DNA from: Marinomonas polaris DSM 16579
GTDB lineage: Bacteria > Pseudomonadota > Gammaproteobacteria > Pseudomonadales > Marinomonadaceae
DNA: 64,000 nt
Direction: 5' to 3'
Assembly (NCBI RefSeq): GCF_900129155.1
Contig: NZ_FQVF01000014.1
Coordinates: 62,001-126,000 of the forward strand
Positions within the stretch are counted from its first letter, which is position 1, and each line of letters begins with the position of its first letter. The notes beneath the pieces are model-generated. The model did not search any database, had not been told where the DNA came from, and saw only the letters and a program-made list of their open reading frames with translations. Of the stretch, positions 35,818-46,360 are shown piece by piece. The translations under genes and the position numbers were made by a program.

Positions 35818-36750
35818 ATGACAAAACCGCATGTTGTGTGTTTGATGGGGCCGACGGCATCAGGTAAAACAGGTTTGGCAGTTGAGTTGGCTGAGCAGCA
35901 CAATTTTGAAATTATCAGTGTCGATTCTGCTCTTGTTTACAAAGGAATGGATATTGGTACGGCCAAGCCAGATGCAGCGTTACTTGCAAGGGCTCCACAT
36001 AGGCTAATTGATATTATCGATCCTCTTGAATCTTACTCCGCTGCTGATTTTGTTTTGGATGCAGTTGAGCATTCGAAAGAGATTATTGCTAAGGGGAAAA
36101 CGCCACTTTTGGTGGGTGGGACTATGATGTACTTCAATGCCCTACAAAAAGGCTTGGCGGAAATGCCGCAAGCTGATGCGGAGCTTAGGGCGTTAATTGA
36201 GGTTGAGGCGGCTGAGAAAGGTTGGGGGTCCTTGCATGAAGAGTTGCAAACCTTTGATCCTGAAGCGGCGTCTCGCATTCATCCTAATGACCCGCAGCGT
36301 TTGCAGCGCGCTATTGAAGTGTATCGCTTGACAGGCAAGACCATGACTCAGTTCTGGGCGCAGCAAGAGGCTGTCTCTTTACCATTTGATATGATTAATA
36401 TGGCGGTGATGCCGAAAGAGCGAAGTGTGCTTCATGAGCGGATAGAGCAACGTTTTTACGACATGATGGATCAAGGTTTTTTGGCTGAGGTGGAAGGGTT
36501 TTATCATCGTGGTGATTTGACTGTTGATATGCCCTCCATGCGCTGTGTTGGTTATCGCCAACTATGGCAATATTTAGACGGTGTTGATTTGCTAGATGAT
36601 GCTATCTTTAAGGGAGTGGTCGCCTCTCGCCAATTGGCAAAAAGGCAGCTTACTTGGTTGAGAGGGTGGGAGGATTTGATGATTTTTGATAGTTTGTCGA
36701 AAGATCTTGTGCCTGAAGCCTTGAATTACATAGAAAGCAGGATTATATAG
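35818..36750 (+). CDS. miaA: tRNA dimethylallyltransferase
   Basis: MiaA adds the dimethylallyl group to A37 of UNN-decoding tRNAs. The 310-residue protein begins with the P-loop [15 protein letters not shown], followed by [18 protein letters not shown] and [12 protein letters not shown]. It starts 1 base after mutL, with its ribosome binding site (GAGAGGA) inside the mutL end, so the two are translationally linked. hfq follows after 87 bases, enough for an own promoter. Confidence 0.97.
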   Translation: MTKPHVVCLMGPTASGKTGLAVELAEQHNFEIISVDSALVYKGMDIGTAKPDAALLARAPHRLIDIIDPLESYSAADFVLDAVEHSKEIIAKGKTPLLVGGTMMYFNALQKGLAEMPQADAELRALIEVEAAEKGWGSLHEELQTFDPEAASRIHPNDPQRLQRAIEVYRLTGKTMTQFWAQQEAVSLPFDMINMAVMPKERSVLHERIEQRFYDMMDQGFLAEVEGFYHRGDLTVDMPSMRCVGYRQLWQYLDGVDLLDDAIFKGVVASRQLAKRQLTWLRGWEDLMIFDSLSKDLVPEALNYIESRII

Positions 36751-36837
36751 GGAAATAAATAAAGATTTGGTGTAGTATCTACAGTATTGTTTTATCAATA
36801 ATTAATTTAATTTTTTTGCTTGTTTAAGGAGATTACA

Positions 36838-37083
36838 ATGTCAAAAGGGCAATCATTACAAGACCCTTATCTAAATATTCTACGTAAAGAAAGAGTGCCA
36901 GTATCCATCTTTCTTGTAAATGGAATTAAGTTACAAGGTCAAATCGAATCATTCGATCAGTTTGTGATTCTATTGAAAAATACTGTTAGTCAAATGGTTT
37001 ACAAACATGCCATTTCTACAGTTGTACCTTCCCGTACAATTCGCATCCCGTCTCCTGATCAGCCGGAAGATGACGCTGAATAG
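36838..37083 (+). CDS. hfq: RNA-binding chaperone Hfq
   Basis: Hfq forms hexamers that join small RNAs to mRNAs. The ATG at 36838, preceded by AAGGAG, gives the standard [14 protein letters not shown]-terminus; an in-frame TTG 18 bases upstream is not used. Sm1 ([22 protein letters not shown]) and Sm2 ([13 protein letters not shown]) are complete, including the Y-K-H proximal-face residues. At 81 residues the C-terminal tail is short, as in Pseudomonas. The upstream AT-rich region may carry a promoter, but no clear boxes are seen. Confidence 0.97.
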   Translation: MSKGQSLQDPYLNILRKERVPVSIFLVNGIKLQGQIESFDQFVILLKNTVSQMVYKHAISTVVPSRTIRIPSPDQPEDDAE

Positions 37084-37118
37084 TTTGTCTGTAATAAGAC
37101 AAGCAGAGGAATACTAGA

Positions 37119-38408
37119 TTGTTTTTTGAACGTCCAGATAGTGGTGAAATAGCTGTATTGGTCCATATAGATTTTCACGATCAAAGTGAATCTTATGGAC
37201 CGGAAGAGTTTGTTGAGCTTGCTATTTCTGCTGGTGCTGACCCTGTTGCTGTTGTTTCAGGGACTCGCCAGCGTCCAGATGCTAGATACTTTATTGGTAC
37301 TGGCAAGCTAGCAGAAATTAAAGATATTGTTGATCGAGAAGAGGCGCAGGTTGTGCTTTTTGATCATGCACTATCTCCCTCCCAAGAGCGTAATTTAGAA
37401 AGTGTTTTGCAGTGTCGTGTGCTTGATCGTACAGGGCTTATACTTGATATTTTTGCTCAACGTGCACGTACCCACGAAGGTAAGTTGCAGGTAGAGTTAG
37501 CTCAATTACAACATATGTCGACTCGTCTTATTCGTGGTTGGACACACTTAGAACGCCAAAAAGGCGGTATAGGTATGCGTGGGCCTGGTGAGACGCAGCT
37601 TGAGACTGACCGTCGATTGCTTAGAGAGCGCATTAAAGCCATTCAAAAACGATTGGCGAAAGTGGGTTCTCAGCGTGATCAGAATCGTCGGTCTCGCGAT
37701 AGATCTTCTGTGCCAACTGTTTCGTTGGTTGGTTATACCAATGCGGGTAAGTCTACTTTATTTAATCGTGCAACGGGTGCAGATGTGTATGCGGCGGATC
37801 AGTTGTTCGCAACACTTGATCCAACGTTGAGGCGTCTAGATATAGAGCAGATTGGCTCTATAGTATTGGCTGATACGGTTGGGTTTATTCGTCAATTGCC
37901 CCATAGATTGATTAAAGCATTTCAGGCGACATTAAAAGAGTCGTCTGAGGCGGATTTATTGTTACATGTTGTTGATGCTGCTGATATTTCTCGTGATGAA
38001 AATATGAAGCATGTTGACTCTGTGTTGGAGGAAATTGGTGCTAATGAAGTTCCAACTTTAACTATATTTAACAAAATTGATGCATTACCGACGGCAGAAC
38101 CTAGAATTGATAGGGATGCTAACGGGAACCCTTTTCGAGTTTGGTTGTCTGCTCGTGATGGGCAAGGTATTGATTTGCTTAAGCAAGCCATTGCTGAGTT
38201 GTTGGCAGAGGATGTTTTTAGTGAAACACTTTATTTGTCGAGCAAGTATGGGCGTTTGAGAGCTATGTTGTTCGAGCATGGAGCTGTAAAATCGGAGCGC
38301 TTTGATGAGGCGGGTCGTTTTGTTCTTGAAGTAAAGTTGCCTAAGAAAGATTATTTGCAGATTTTGGCTCGTACGGGCATGTCTGAGGATCAGATAGAAG
38401 CTGTGTGA
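37119..38408 (+). CDS. hflX: Ribosome-associated GTPase HflX (TTG start)
   Basis: HflX is a GTPase that splits stalled ribosomes. The 429-residue protein has the HflX N-terminal domain (VVLFDHALSPSQERNLE, LDIFAQRARTHEGKLQVELAQL, KGGIGMRGPGETQLETDRR). The GTPase domain has GYTNAGKSTLFN, the switch segment FATLDPTLRR, DTVGFIRQLP and NKID. The start is TTG at 37119: AGAGGA lies 8 bases upstream and the resulting MFFERPDSGEIAVLVHI lines up with the E. coli N-terminus. It sits between hfq and hflK, the conserved order. Confidence 0.95.
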   Translation: MFFERPDSGEIAVLVHIDFHDQSESYGPEEFVELAISAGADPVAVVSGTRQRPDARYFIGTGKLAEIKDIVDREEAQVVLFDHALSPSQERNLESVLQCRVLDRTGLILDIFAQRARTHEGKLQVELAQLQHMSTRLIRGWTHLERQKGGIGMRGPGETQLETDRRLLRERIKAIQKRLAKVGSQRDQNRRSRDRSSVPTVSLVGYTNAGKSTLFNRATGADVYAADQLFATLDPTLRRLDIEQIGSIVLADTVGFIRQLPHRLIKAFQATLKESSEADLLLHVVDAADISRDENMKHVDSVLEEIGANEVPTLTIFNKIDALPTAEPRIDRDANGNPFRVWLSARDGQGIDLLKQAIAELLAEDVFSETLYLSSKYGRLRAMLFEHGAVKSERFDEAGRFVLEVKLPKKDYLQILARTGMSEDQIEAV

Positions 38409-38448
38409 GCTGTACAGGATTATCATTAAAATAAAGTGGAGATGTAGT

Positions 38449-39693
38449 ATGGCCTGGAATGAACCGGGTAATAACGACAATGACCCATGGAATCCAGATA
38501 AAAACCGTAATAATGGTGCTGGGCGCCCCGATGGAGATCGTGAAAAAGAGACCAATAATGACCCGTGGGGTCGTAAGCCTGGAGGTAAAGAACAGGGTCC
38601 TCCAGACTTGGATGAAGCCTTTCAGAAGCTGATGGGAATGCTTGGGGTTAAAAAAACTCGCAAATCCGGTGGTTCTAATGGCGGCGATTCCGGTATGTCT
38701 GGCAAATTTGGCGGTGGCTTGATTGCTATTGTGCTAATTGCTTTGCTTGCCTTGTGGGCGGCTACAGGTGTTTATCAGGTCGATCAACAGGAGCGTGGTG
38801 TTGTCCTTCGTTTAGGTAAATACCATTCTACCGTTATGCCTGGTCTTCATTGGAATCCACCAATGATAGATTCTGTTAGTAAGGTGAATGTAACTAAGGT
38901 TCGTTCCCATGATCACAAAGCGCTAATGTTGACGGTTGATGATGCCATTGTTGAAGTGGGTGTTTCTGTACAATATTCTGTGCAGGATCCAAAGAACTTC
39001 TTGCTTAATGTTCGTAATCCTGAAGAGTCACTTGCTCAGGTCACTGAAAGTGCGCTTCGTCATGTTGTTGGTGGTTCTGAAATGGATCAGATCTTAACGG
39101 AAGGTCGTGAGTTGTTAGCGACGGAAGTTAAGGCGCGTATTCAGGACTACAGTGATGCATATGGCACTGGCTTATTGATTTCAAAGGTTAACGTTGAAAA
39201 TACTCAGGCGCCTACACAAGTGCAAGAGGCATTTGATGATGTTATCAAGGCGAAAGAGGATGAGTTGAGAGTTCGTAACGAAGCTGAGTCTTATGCAAAT
39301 GGTATTATTCCTGAGGCTCGTGGTCGTGCTCAACGTATCCGAGAAGAAGCGGAAGCTTACCGATCTGAGATTGTTGCTCGTGCTAGCGGTCAAGCGGATC
39401 GTTTTGACAGATTGTATCGTGAGTACACTAAGGCGCCAGACGTAACTCGTCGTCGTTTGTATATAGAGACGATGGAGTCGGTCTATAAAGATGTGAATAA
39501 AGTTGTTGTTGATACTAAAGGTGGAAATAACATGATGTATTTGCCTCTAGATCAGTTGATGAAGCAACGTGCGGAGTCGTCTAAAGGGGCGGGTTCTGTA
39601 AATTCAGGGAATATTGGGGCGTTAACAGATCAAGTACTTGATGAAATACGTAAGCGCCAAAGTGCAACAGTTCGTAGAGAGGGCAGAAACTAA
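38449..39693 (+). CDS. hflK: Protease modulator HflK
   Basis: HflK is a membrane SPFH/prohibitin-like protein that forms large complexes with HflC around FtsH. The 414-residue protein has a glycine- and asparagine-rich cytoplasmic N-terminus (NNDNDPWNPDKNRNNGAGR), one membrane helix (LIAIVLIALLALWAATGVY) and the SPFH domain beginning QQERGVVLRLGKY. A coiled coil and an REEAEAYRSEIVARASG region follow. Its stop and the hflC start overlap in TAATG. Confidence 0.95.
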   Translation: MAWNEPGNNDNDPWNPDKNRNNGAGRPDGDREKETNNDPWGRKPGGKEQGPPDLDEAFQKLMGMLGVKKTRKSGGSNGGDSGMSGKFGGGLIAIVLIALLALWAATGVYQVDQQERGVVLRLGKYHSTVMPGLHWNPPMIDSVSKVNVTKVRSHDHKALMLTVDDAIVEVGVSVQYSVQDPKNFLLNVRNPEESLAQVTESALRHVVGGSEMDQILTEGRELLATEVKARIQDYSDAYGTGLLISKVNVENTQAPTQVQEAFDDVIKAKEDELRVRNEAESYANGIIPEARGRAQRIREEAEAYRSEIVARASGQADRFDRLYREYTKAPDVTRRRLYIETMESVYKDVNKVVVDTKGGNNMMYLPLDQLMKQRAESSKGAGSVNSGNIGALTDQVLDEIRKRQSATVRREGRN

Positions 39694-40574
39694 TGAAAGG
39701 CTTTTCTTTTTCAGTTTTATTTGTTGTTCTTCTTGGTGTGCTGATTGCTTCCCAGACGCTTTTTGTTGTCAATGAGACCGAGCGTGCGGTTGTACTTAAG
39801 TTTGGTGAGGTTGTCCGGGATGATGTAGCGCCTGGTATTCACTTTAAACTGCCGATTATGAACGAAGTCAAAAAATTTGATTCTCGTGTTTTGACAATGG
39901 ACTCTCGTCCTCAGCGTTATTTAACGTTGGAGAAGAAGGCTGTTATTGTTGATTCTTATGTGAAGTGGAAAATAGACTCCGTTACTAAATTCTATCAGGC
40001 AACGTCTGGTGATGAGTTTGTGGCAAATCGTGTATTGTCTTCTCGTGTAGATACTGGGCTTCGAAATAAGTTTGGTGAGCGAACTATGCATGAGGTGGTT
40101 TCTGGGGAGCGTGATCAGTTGATGACTGAGTTGCGTGACGACTTGAATAAAGTTGCTCAGAGTGAGTTGGGTATTTCTATTGTTGATATCCGAGTTAAGC
40201 GCATTGATTTGCCGCCAGATGTTAGTGAGTCTGTTTATCAGCGTATGAGAACTGAACGTGAGCGTGAAGCTCGAGAGCATAGATCAAAAGGTCTAGAGCT
40301 TGCTGAAGGTATTCGTGCGGATGCAGATCGTCAGCAGGTAGTCTTGGAGGCTGAGGCTCAACGTGATGCAGAGATGATTCGTGGTGATGGTGATGCTAAA
40401 GCAGCCGCTATTTACTCTAAGGTTTATAAGCAAGATCCTGAGTTTTACGAGTTTTACCGTAGTCTTCAGGCGTACCGTGAAAGCTTTAACGGTAACAATG
40501 ATTTGTTTGTTCTTGAACCTGATAGCGAATTCTTTAAGTATCTGAATAGCTCTACTAGTCGTAGTGCTAAATAG
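39693..40574 (+). CDS. hflC: Protease modulator HflC
   Basis: HflC is the partner of HflK. The 293-residue protein starts with a signal-anchor helix (FSFSVLFVVLLGVLIASQTLFVV), then the SPFH domain (ETERAVVLKFGEV) and a charged coiled coil (RTEREREAREHRSKGLELAEGIRADADRQ). It is translationally coupled to hflK by a 1-base overlap. A strong terminator at 40643-40666 follows. Confidence 0.95.
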   Translation: MKGFSFSVLFVVLLGVLIASQTLFVVNETERAVVLKFGEVVRDDVAPGIHFKLPIMNEVKKFDSRVLTMDSRPQRYLTLEKKAVIVDSYVKWKIDSVTKFYQATSGDEFVANRVLSSRVDTGLRNKFGERTMHEVVSGERDQLMTELRDDLNKVAQSELGISIVDIRVKRIDLPPDVSESVYQRMRTEREREAREHRSKGLELAEGIRADADRQQVVLEAEAQRDAEMIRGDGDAKAAAIYSKVYKQDPEFYEFYRSLQAYRESFNGNNDLFVLEPDSEFFKYLNSSTSRSAK

Positions 40575-40642
40575 AGTAGATATTCATCAATAATCGTACA
40601 TGAAGCCTATTTGTTAAAATGGGAAACATGGTACTATTACAC

Positions 40643-40666
40643 AAACCGGGCCTGGCCCGGTTTTTT
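40643..40666 (+). terminator. Intrinsic terminator after hflC
   Basis: ACCGGGCC and GGCCCGGT form a GC-rich stem with a single-base nominal loop, followed by TTTTTT. It ends the hflX-hflKC transcript just before the DUF2065 gene, so the latter and hisZ-purA may need read-through or a promoter of their own. Confidence 0.9.
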
Positions 40667-40689
40667 AATGGTCAAAATAAAGAGAATCT

Positions 40690-40887
40690 ATGCAGGAATT
40701 GTTGCAGTCGCTGCTGGTTGGCGTCAGCCTTTTATTGATCGCCGAGGGGTTTTTGCCATTTCTCGCTCCAAATATCTGGAGAGAAATAATGGTCAAAGCT
40801 ATCGCGAGCTCAGATTGGAATTTACGTATTCTGGGCGCGGTTAGTATGTTTCTTGGATTAATGCTTCTTTTGCTGACTCGAAGCTAA
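40690..40887 (+). CDS. DUF2065 (YjeT-like) small membrane protein
   Basis: The protein has 65 residues with two hydrophobic spans (LLVGVSLLLIAEGFLPFLAP and ILGAVSMFLGLMLLLL). The EGFLPFLAPNIWR segment is typical of DUF2065/YjeT, which lies between hflC and hisZ or purA in many gammaproteobacteria. The function is unknown. It starts 24 bases after the hflC terminator and ends 12 bases before hisZ. Confidence 0.85.
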   Translation: MQELLQSLLVGVSLLLIAEGFLPFLAPNIWREIMVKAIASSDWNLRILGAVSMFLGLMLLLLTRS

Positions 40888-40899
40888 GAGGATAATTTA

Positions 40900-42078
40900 A
40901 TGACATTAGCAGATCGCTGGTTACTTCCTGAGGGCGTTGATGAGGCGTTGCCTGAACAGGCCGCTAAGATCGAGCACCTTAGAAGAACTCTGCTTAATCT
41001 CCATGAAAGTTGGGGATATCACTTAGTAATACCTCCTCTTTTAGAGTATCTGGATTCCCTTCTTACGGGTGCTGGCTCAGACCTAGAAATTGAAACATTT
41101 AAAGTTATTGACCAGTTATCAGGTCGACTTTTAGGTATTCGTGCCGATTTTACATCCCAGGTTGCTCGTATCGATGCTCATTGCCTTAAAGATGATGGTG
41201 TGCAACGTTTGAGCTATTGCGGCAGTGTTTTAAGAACAATGCCTGCTGGCTTAGATGGTACTCGTAGCCCTATTCAGTTAGGGGCTGAAATTTATGGTCA
41301 TGGCGGCGTAGAAAGTGATGTTGAAGTTTTGTCTTTAATGTTGCAGACCTTGTCTACGGCCGGCTTGTCTAATCTCGTTCTTGATCTTGGGCATGTTGAT
41401 GTTGTAAGTGGTGTGCTTGCTGCTTGCGGTCTTAGTGCAGATCAAGAAGGTAAGTTGATTGAGCTTTACAAGGCTAAAGATTTGCCGGAGCTTGATCGAT
41501 ATGCTGAAGAGCTTGGTTTTCTGAGTGATATTCAAAAGCAATGGTTGGTTGGTTTGCCGCGTTTGTGTGGTGGTAAAGAAGTATTAAAACATGCGACAGA
41601 TTTGCTGGGTGATGTGAATGAATCAATTCGTGATGCGATTGTATTATTGCAGAAAGTGAGTGATTTCATCTGTAAGCGCTTCCCTCAGGTTGGCCTACAT
41701 TTCGATCTGAGTGATTTGGTTTCTTATAGTTATCATACGGGTGTGATCTTTGCGGCTTACGTTCCAGGTCATGGTAATGCTATTGCTCGTGGCGGGCGTT
41801 ATAACAATATTGGGCAAGTGTTTGGTCGGTCTCGTCCGGCTACGGGTTTTAGTACGGATGTGAAGGCCTTGGTTGCTTTGACTGATATTGTGGTCAATAA
41901 GCCAAAAACTGTTCTGTCGCCAATTTGCTCAAGTGATGAGCTTTGGCAGAAAGCAAATTCCTTACGTACTGAGGGATATCGAGTGGTAGAGGTCTTGGAT
42001 GATATTTACGCTGGAGATGCTGATTTTAAGCTGGAATTTGTTGATGAAGCTTGGCAGTTAATGCCGGTTCATAACTAG
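40900..42078 (+). CDS. hisZ: ATP phosphoribosyltransferase regulatory subunit HisZ
   Basis: HisZ is a histidyl-tRNA synthetase paralogue without aminoacylation activity. It activates the short form of HisG in the first step of histidine synthesis. The 392-residue protein has class II synthetase-like motifs: RRTLLNLHESWGYHLVIPPLLEY, LGIRADFTSQVARI and IARGGRYNNIGQVFGRSRPATGFS. It lacks a C-terminal anticodon-binding domain. AGGATAATTTA precedes the ATG. Position before purA matches Pseudomonas. It implies a short HisG elsewhere. Confidence 0.93.
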   Translation: MTLADRWLLPEGVDEALPEQAAKIEHLRRTLLNLHESWGYHLVIPPLLEYLDSLLTGAGSDLEIETFKVIDQLSGRLLGIRADFTSQVARIDAHCLKDDGVQRLSYCGSVLRTMPAGLDGTRSPIQLGAEIYGHGGVESDVEVLSLMLQTLSTAGLSNLVLDLGHVDVVSGVLAACGLSADQEGKLIELYKAKDLPELDRYAEELGFLSDIQKQWLVGLPRLCGGKEVLKHATDLLGDVNESIRDAIVLLQKVSDFICKRFPQVGLHFDLSDLVSYSYHTGVIFAAYVPGHGNAIARGGRYNNIGQVFGRSRPATGFSTDVKALVALTDIVVNKPKTVLSPICSSDELWQKANSLRTEGYRVVEVLDDIYAGDADFKLEFVDEAWQLMPVHN

Positions 42079-42101
42079 ACTTTTCTTTAAGAACTATCTA
42101 A

Positions 42102-43415
<1,314 letters not shown>

Positions 43416-43439
43416 GTCTAAATTGCTGGATGTATTGTT

Positions 43440-43468
43440 AAAAAAAGCCGCTTAGTTGCGGCTTTTTT
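43440..43468 (+). terminator. Intrinsic terminator after purA
   Basis: GCCGC and GCGGC form the core stem with a 6-base loop, extended by AAAAAA and TTTTTT. It ends the tsaE-to-purA run. Confidence 0.9.
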
Positions 43469-43508
43469 GTTTTTATGGATAGCTAAGTTCATCATATTAG
43501 TATTCTTT

Positions 43509-43522
43509 GTAAATAGAGTGAA
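43509..43522 (+). promoter_or_regulatory. Candidate CpxR-like box
   Basis: GTAAA at 43509-43513 is followed after 4 bases by GTGAA at 43518-43522, one mismatch from the tandem GTAAA repeats bound by CpxR. It lies about 100 bases upstream of the cpxR-like gene, as expected for autoregulation. The match is short and could be chance. Confidence 0.3.
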
Positions 43523-43623
43523 AAGAGGGGGAGGAGTTTGTCTGGCGCTAAGGTAATATTTACAATTGAATTTTAGGCGATATAAGTGCCTGCTAAATAA
43601 TGAAAAAATGAGAGGGAATATTT

Positions 43624-44322
43624 ATGGTTAAGTTATTGCTTGCTGATGATGATGCTCGTTTATCGGATTTAATCAAAGAGTACTTTGATGGCGAGGGTTA
43701 TGAAGTAGCGCATGCTTGGAATGGTCGTGAGGCATTAGAGCTTATGGCAGCAGACATGCCTGATATTATTATTCTCGATGTAATGATGCCTGAATTAGAC
43801 GGTTTCGAAACGTTAAAGCAGATCCGTAATAAAAGCTCGGTGCCGGTTATTATGTTGACGGCAAAGGGTGACGATATAGATCGTATTCTTGGTTTAGAAA
43901 TGGGGGCTGATGATTATTTGTCTAAGCCTTTTAATCCGCGTGAATTGTTGGCCCGAATTAAAGCGATTTTGCGTCGAGCTAGCCAAGAGCGTGAGGATGA
44001 TCCAACAGCAGATATAGATCTTTCTGGTGTTTTATTGCGTCGCAAAGATCGTACTGTGTATCTGGAAGGTGAGTTAGTAGAGTTGACGACATCTGAATAT
44101 ACTTTGCTAGAGTGTATGTTGATGGCGCCAGGTCAGGTACTCACGAAGCAAGAGCTTTCTGAAAAGGCCCTTGGTCGTAAATTAACCATGTACGATCGAA
44201 GTTTAGATATGCACATTAGTAATTTACGTAAAAAAATTGGCAATTTAGAAAATGGCGATCCACGAATCAAAACAGTTCGCGGTGTAGGCTATATTTTTGT
44301 GTCAAATGAGCAGGGTGCATAG
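43624..44322 (+). CDS. CpxR-like response regulator
   Basis: The 232-residue OmpR-class regulator begins KLLLADDDARLSDLIKEYF, with the phosphoacceptor at D52 (ILDVMMPELDG) and conserved KPF. The winged helix has LTTSEYTLLECML, LDMHISNLRKKIG and TVRGVGYIF. The RILGLEMGADDYLSKPFNPRELLARIKAILRR stretch is very close to CpxR of enterobacteria as I recall it. GAGAGGG precedes the ATG. It is followed after 6 bases by its kinase. In relatives the Cpx pair handles envelope stress, but Cpx identity here is similarity-based only. Confidence 0.85.
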   Translation: MVKLLLADDDARLSDLIKEYFDGEGYEVAHAWNGREALELMAADMPDIIILDVMMPELDGFETLKQIRNKSSVPVIMLTAKGDDIDRILGLEMGADDYLSKPFNPRELLARIKAILRRASQEREDDPTADIDLSGVLLRRKDRTVYLEGELVELTTSEYTLLECMLMAPGQVLTKQELSEKALGRKLTMYDRSLDMHISNLRKKIGNLENGDPRIKTVRGVGYIFVSNEQGA

Positions 44323-44328
44323 TCTTCT

Positions 44329-45636
44329 ATGAAAAATACTTTTCTACGTGTGTTTCTGGTGGTGTTACTGTCCAATATTGTTGTTGTTAGTATTGGTTTG
44401 GCGATGGTTCAGTTTATCCAGAAGCGCAATCAGGTATCAGCTGATTTACTGGGAGATGTCGGTGTTCAGTTGGTGGCTGGGTATGAAAAGTTTGGTATTA
44501 CTTCATTGCAGGAGGAAACTAAAAAGGCAGAGAAGCGATTGTCCGGAACTATTTATTTGTATCAGGAGAATGGTCGCCCTTTGTTAAAGCCTTTGCCTCG
44601 TAATTTTAAGGAGCAAAATACGCCAAGCGTTACTACTCGGCCAGCAGCGGATTTTTTACATAGCCAATTCATTCAGGTTATTGGTGGGAATAATGTTCAG
44701 TATCTGCTTATTTTTAAGCCGAATCCTGAAATTAGCTCTCTTGCACCTGAGGCAGTTGTTGGCTTCTCTTTGTTGGGTTTGTTTGTTTCGAGTGGGGTAT
44801 TGGCGTATTGGTTGCTGGGGCCTTTGCTTAAGTTGCAGCGAGTAGCTCGTTCCTTTGGTCAGGGTGACATGACGGCTAGGGTCGAAAATAAGTTGGCTCG
44901 AAGAAGTGATGCTGTTGGTAAATTGGCGCGAGAGTTTAATGAGATGGCGGTCAGGATTGATACTCTACTCTCGTCGAAAGAGAGGTTGATGCGTGATGTT
45001 TCTCATGAGTTAAGGACGCCGCTGGCAAGGATTGAAGTAGCACTGACTATAGCGGAAGATAAATATGCAACAGAGGCTCAGAAAGGGTATTTGAGTCGTA
45101 TTCGTACTGAGCTTCATGAGCTTGATGAGTTGATTGGTCAGGTTCTTACCTTGAGTCGGTTGGAGGCTGCTTCTCTAATAAAAGAGGAGATGGATCTTCA
45201 GGAATGGTTAAGTGAAATTGTTGCGGATGTAAGTTTTGAGAGTCAGTTAAAGGGAATTTCCGTTTCTAAAATTGGGCGTACACCAAAAACAATATTGGGG
45301 GATCCTCTACAGTTGCGTCATGCAATCGAAAATGTGCTTCGTAATGCCTGCTTTTATGCGGGTTGTAATGGGGTTATTGAGGTCGAAACTCAAGAAAAAG
45401 CCGGAACGGCTTTTATCTATGTGCGTGATAATGGTCCGGGTGTTTCCGATGATAAGTTAGAAAAGATTTTTCACGCTTTTTATCGCTCTTCTGAAGCAAG
45501 AGAGGCGAATAGTGGTGGATTTGGTGTTGGCCTTACTATTTCGCAACGTATTATTCGTGCTCATAAGGGGCAGATAATGGCGAGAAATCGGGAGGAAGGT
45601 GGTCTTGAGGTGTGTTTTCAGCTGCCTATTGCTTGA
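44329..45636 (+). CDS. CpxA-like sensor histidine kinase
   Basis: The 435-residue kinase has two membrane helices (about residues 7-27 and 145-165) around a periplasmic sensor of about 115 residues. A HAMP domain follows (LLKLQRVARSFGQGDMTARV). The H-box is VSHELRTPLARIE, then ENVLRNACFYA (N-box), YVRDNGPGV (G1) and GFGVGLTIS (G2). It is co-transcribed with the regulator upstream. No cpxP-like gene is adjacent. rnpB follows. Confidence 0.85.
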   Translation: MKNTFLRVFLVVLLSNIVVVSIGLAMVQFIQKRNQVSADLLGDVGVQLVAGYEKFGITSLQEETKKAEKRLSGTIYLYQENGRPLLKPLPRNFKEQNTPSVTTRPAADFLHSQFIQVIGGNNVQYLLIFKPNPEISSLAPEAVVGFSLLGLFVSSGVLAYWLLGPLLKLQRVARSFGQGDMTARVENKLARRSDAVGKLAREFNEMAVRIDTLLSSKERLMRDVSHELRTPLARIEVALTIAEDKYATEAQKGYLSRIRTELHELDELIGQVLTLSRLEAASLIKEEMDLQEWLSEIVADVSFESQLKGISVSKIGRTPKTILGDPLQLRHAIENVLRNACFYAGCNGVIEVETQEKAGTAFIYVRDNGPGVSDDKLEKIFHAFYRSSEAREANSGGFGVGLTISQRIIRAHKGQIMARNREEGGLEVCFQLPIA

Positions 45637-45694
45637 TTTTTGATCTTTTGGTTTTTTTAATATGCATGAAAATTTTCAGCTTTCGAGAAAGCAC

Positions 45695-45723
45695 TTGTTA
45701 TTGTCTCTATAGATAAGTAATAT
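45695..45723 (+). promoter_or_regulatory. Sigma70 promoter of rnpB
   Basis: TTGTTA (45695-45700) and TAATAT (45718-45723) are separated by exactly 17 bases. The predicted start falls 7-8 bases downstream at about 45731, which is the 5' base of the P1 helix of RNase P RNA. The agreement supports both calls. Confidence 0.75.
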
Positions 45724-45730
45724 GCGCCTC

Positions 45731-46077
45731 GCAAGTTGGCTAGGCAGTCGCCGCTCAATTTATTGGGGGGAGGAAAGTCCGGGCTTCGCAGGGTAAAGTG
45801 CCAGGTAACGCCTGGGGGGCGTGAGCCTACGGAAAGTGCAGCAGAAAATACACCGCCTAAGCAGTTTACTGCCGGTAAGGTTGAAATGGTGCGGTAAGAG
45901 CGCACCGCGCGACTGGCAACAGTTCGTGGCTAGGTAAACCCCACTTGAAGCAAGACCAAATAGGAGCTCTTTGGCGTGACCCGCGCTGAGTTCGGGTAGG
46001 TTGCTAAAGACGTGCAGTGATGTACGTATTAGATGAATGACTGTCCACGACAGAACCCGGCTTATCGGCCAACTTGC
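45731..46077 (+). ncRNA. rnpB: RNase P RNA (class A)
   Basis: The RNA component of RNase P, which matures tRNA 5' ends. P1 is formed by GCAAGTTGGC (45731-45740) and GCCAACTTGC (46068-46077). Universally conserved parts are present: GGAGGAAAGTCCGGGCT near 45769, GTGCCAGGTAACGCCTGG near 45798, GGTAAGAGCGCACC near 45892, and the terminal AGATGAATGACTGTCCACGA followed by CAGAACCCGGCTTATCGG. The P1 3' strand followed by a T-run (AATTTTTTCC) probably serves as terminator. It lies upstream of mraZ, as in Pseudomonas. Confidence 0.97.
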
Positions 46078-46329
46078 AATTTTTTCCTCGCGTTTCGTCT
46101 CCTTTTTTATTCTATGAGTGCCATGGTTAGTGGTGCTTTCCGTTTTATTGAATTTCCAGATCTGTTTGCTTCTTCTATCTATCGTTTGTGCTCAATTGCG
46201 TGAATGGCTTTCTTTTGCCTAAAAAGTGTCGGTTTGTGTTTTTTCTTCTGTTTTAGTCTCTCCATTTGTCTATTTTTTGCCTCTTTACAAAATCATTGCA
46301 TCTATTTTTGCCTATTTGGTTGGTTTTTT

Positions 46330-46358
46330 TTTACTCTTTTTCATAAATAGTGTTAAAT
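46330..46358 (+). promoter_or_regulatory. Candidate promoter of the dcw cluster
   Basis: TTTACT (46330-46335) and TTAAAT (46353-46358) lie 17 bases apart. The start would fall near 46366, beside the first MraZ box. The rest of the 315-base gap between rnpB and mraZ (46078-46392) is pyrimidine-rich and shows no credible gene. Confidence 0.35.
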
Positions 46359-46360
46359 TG

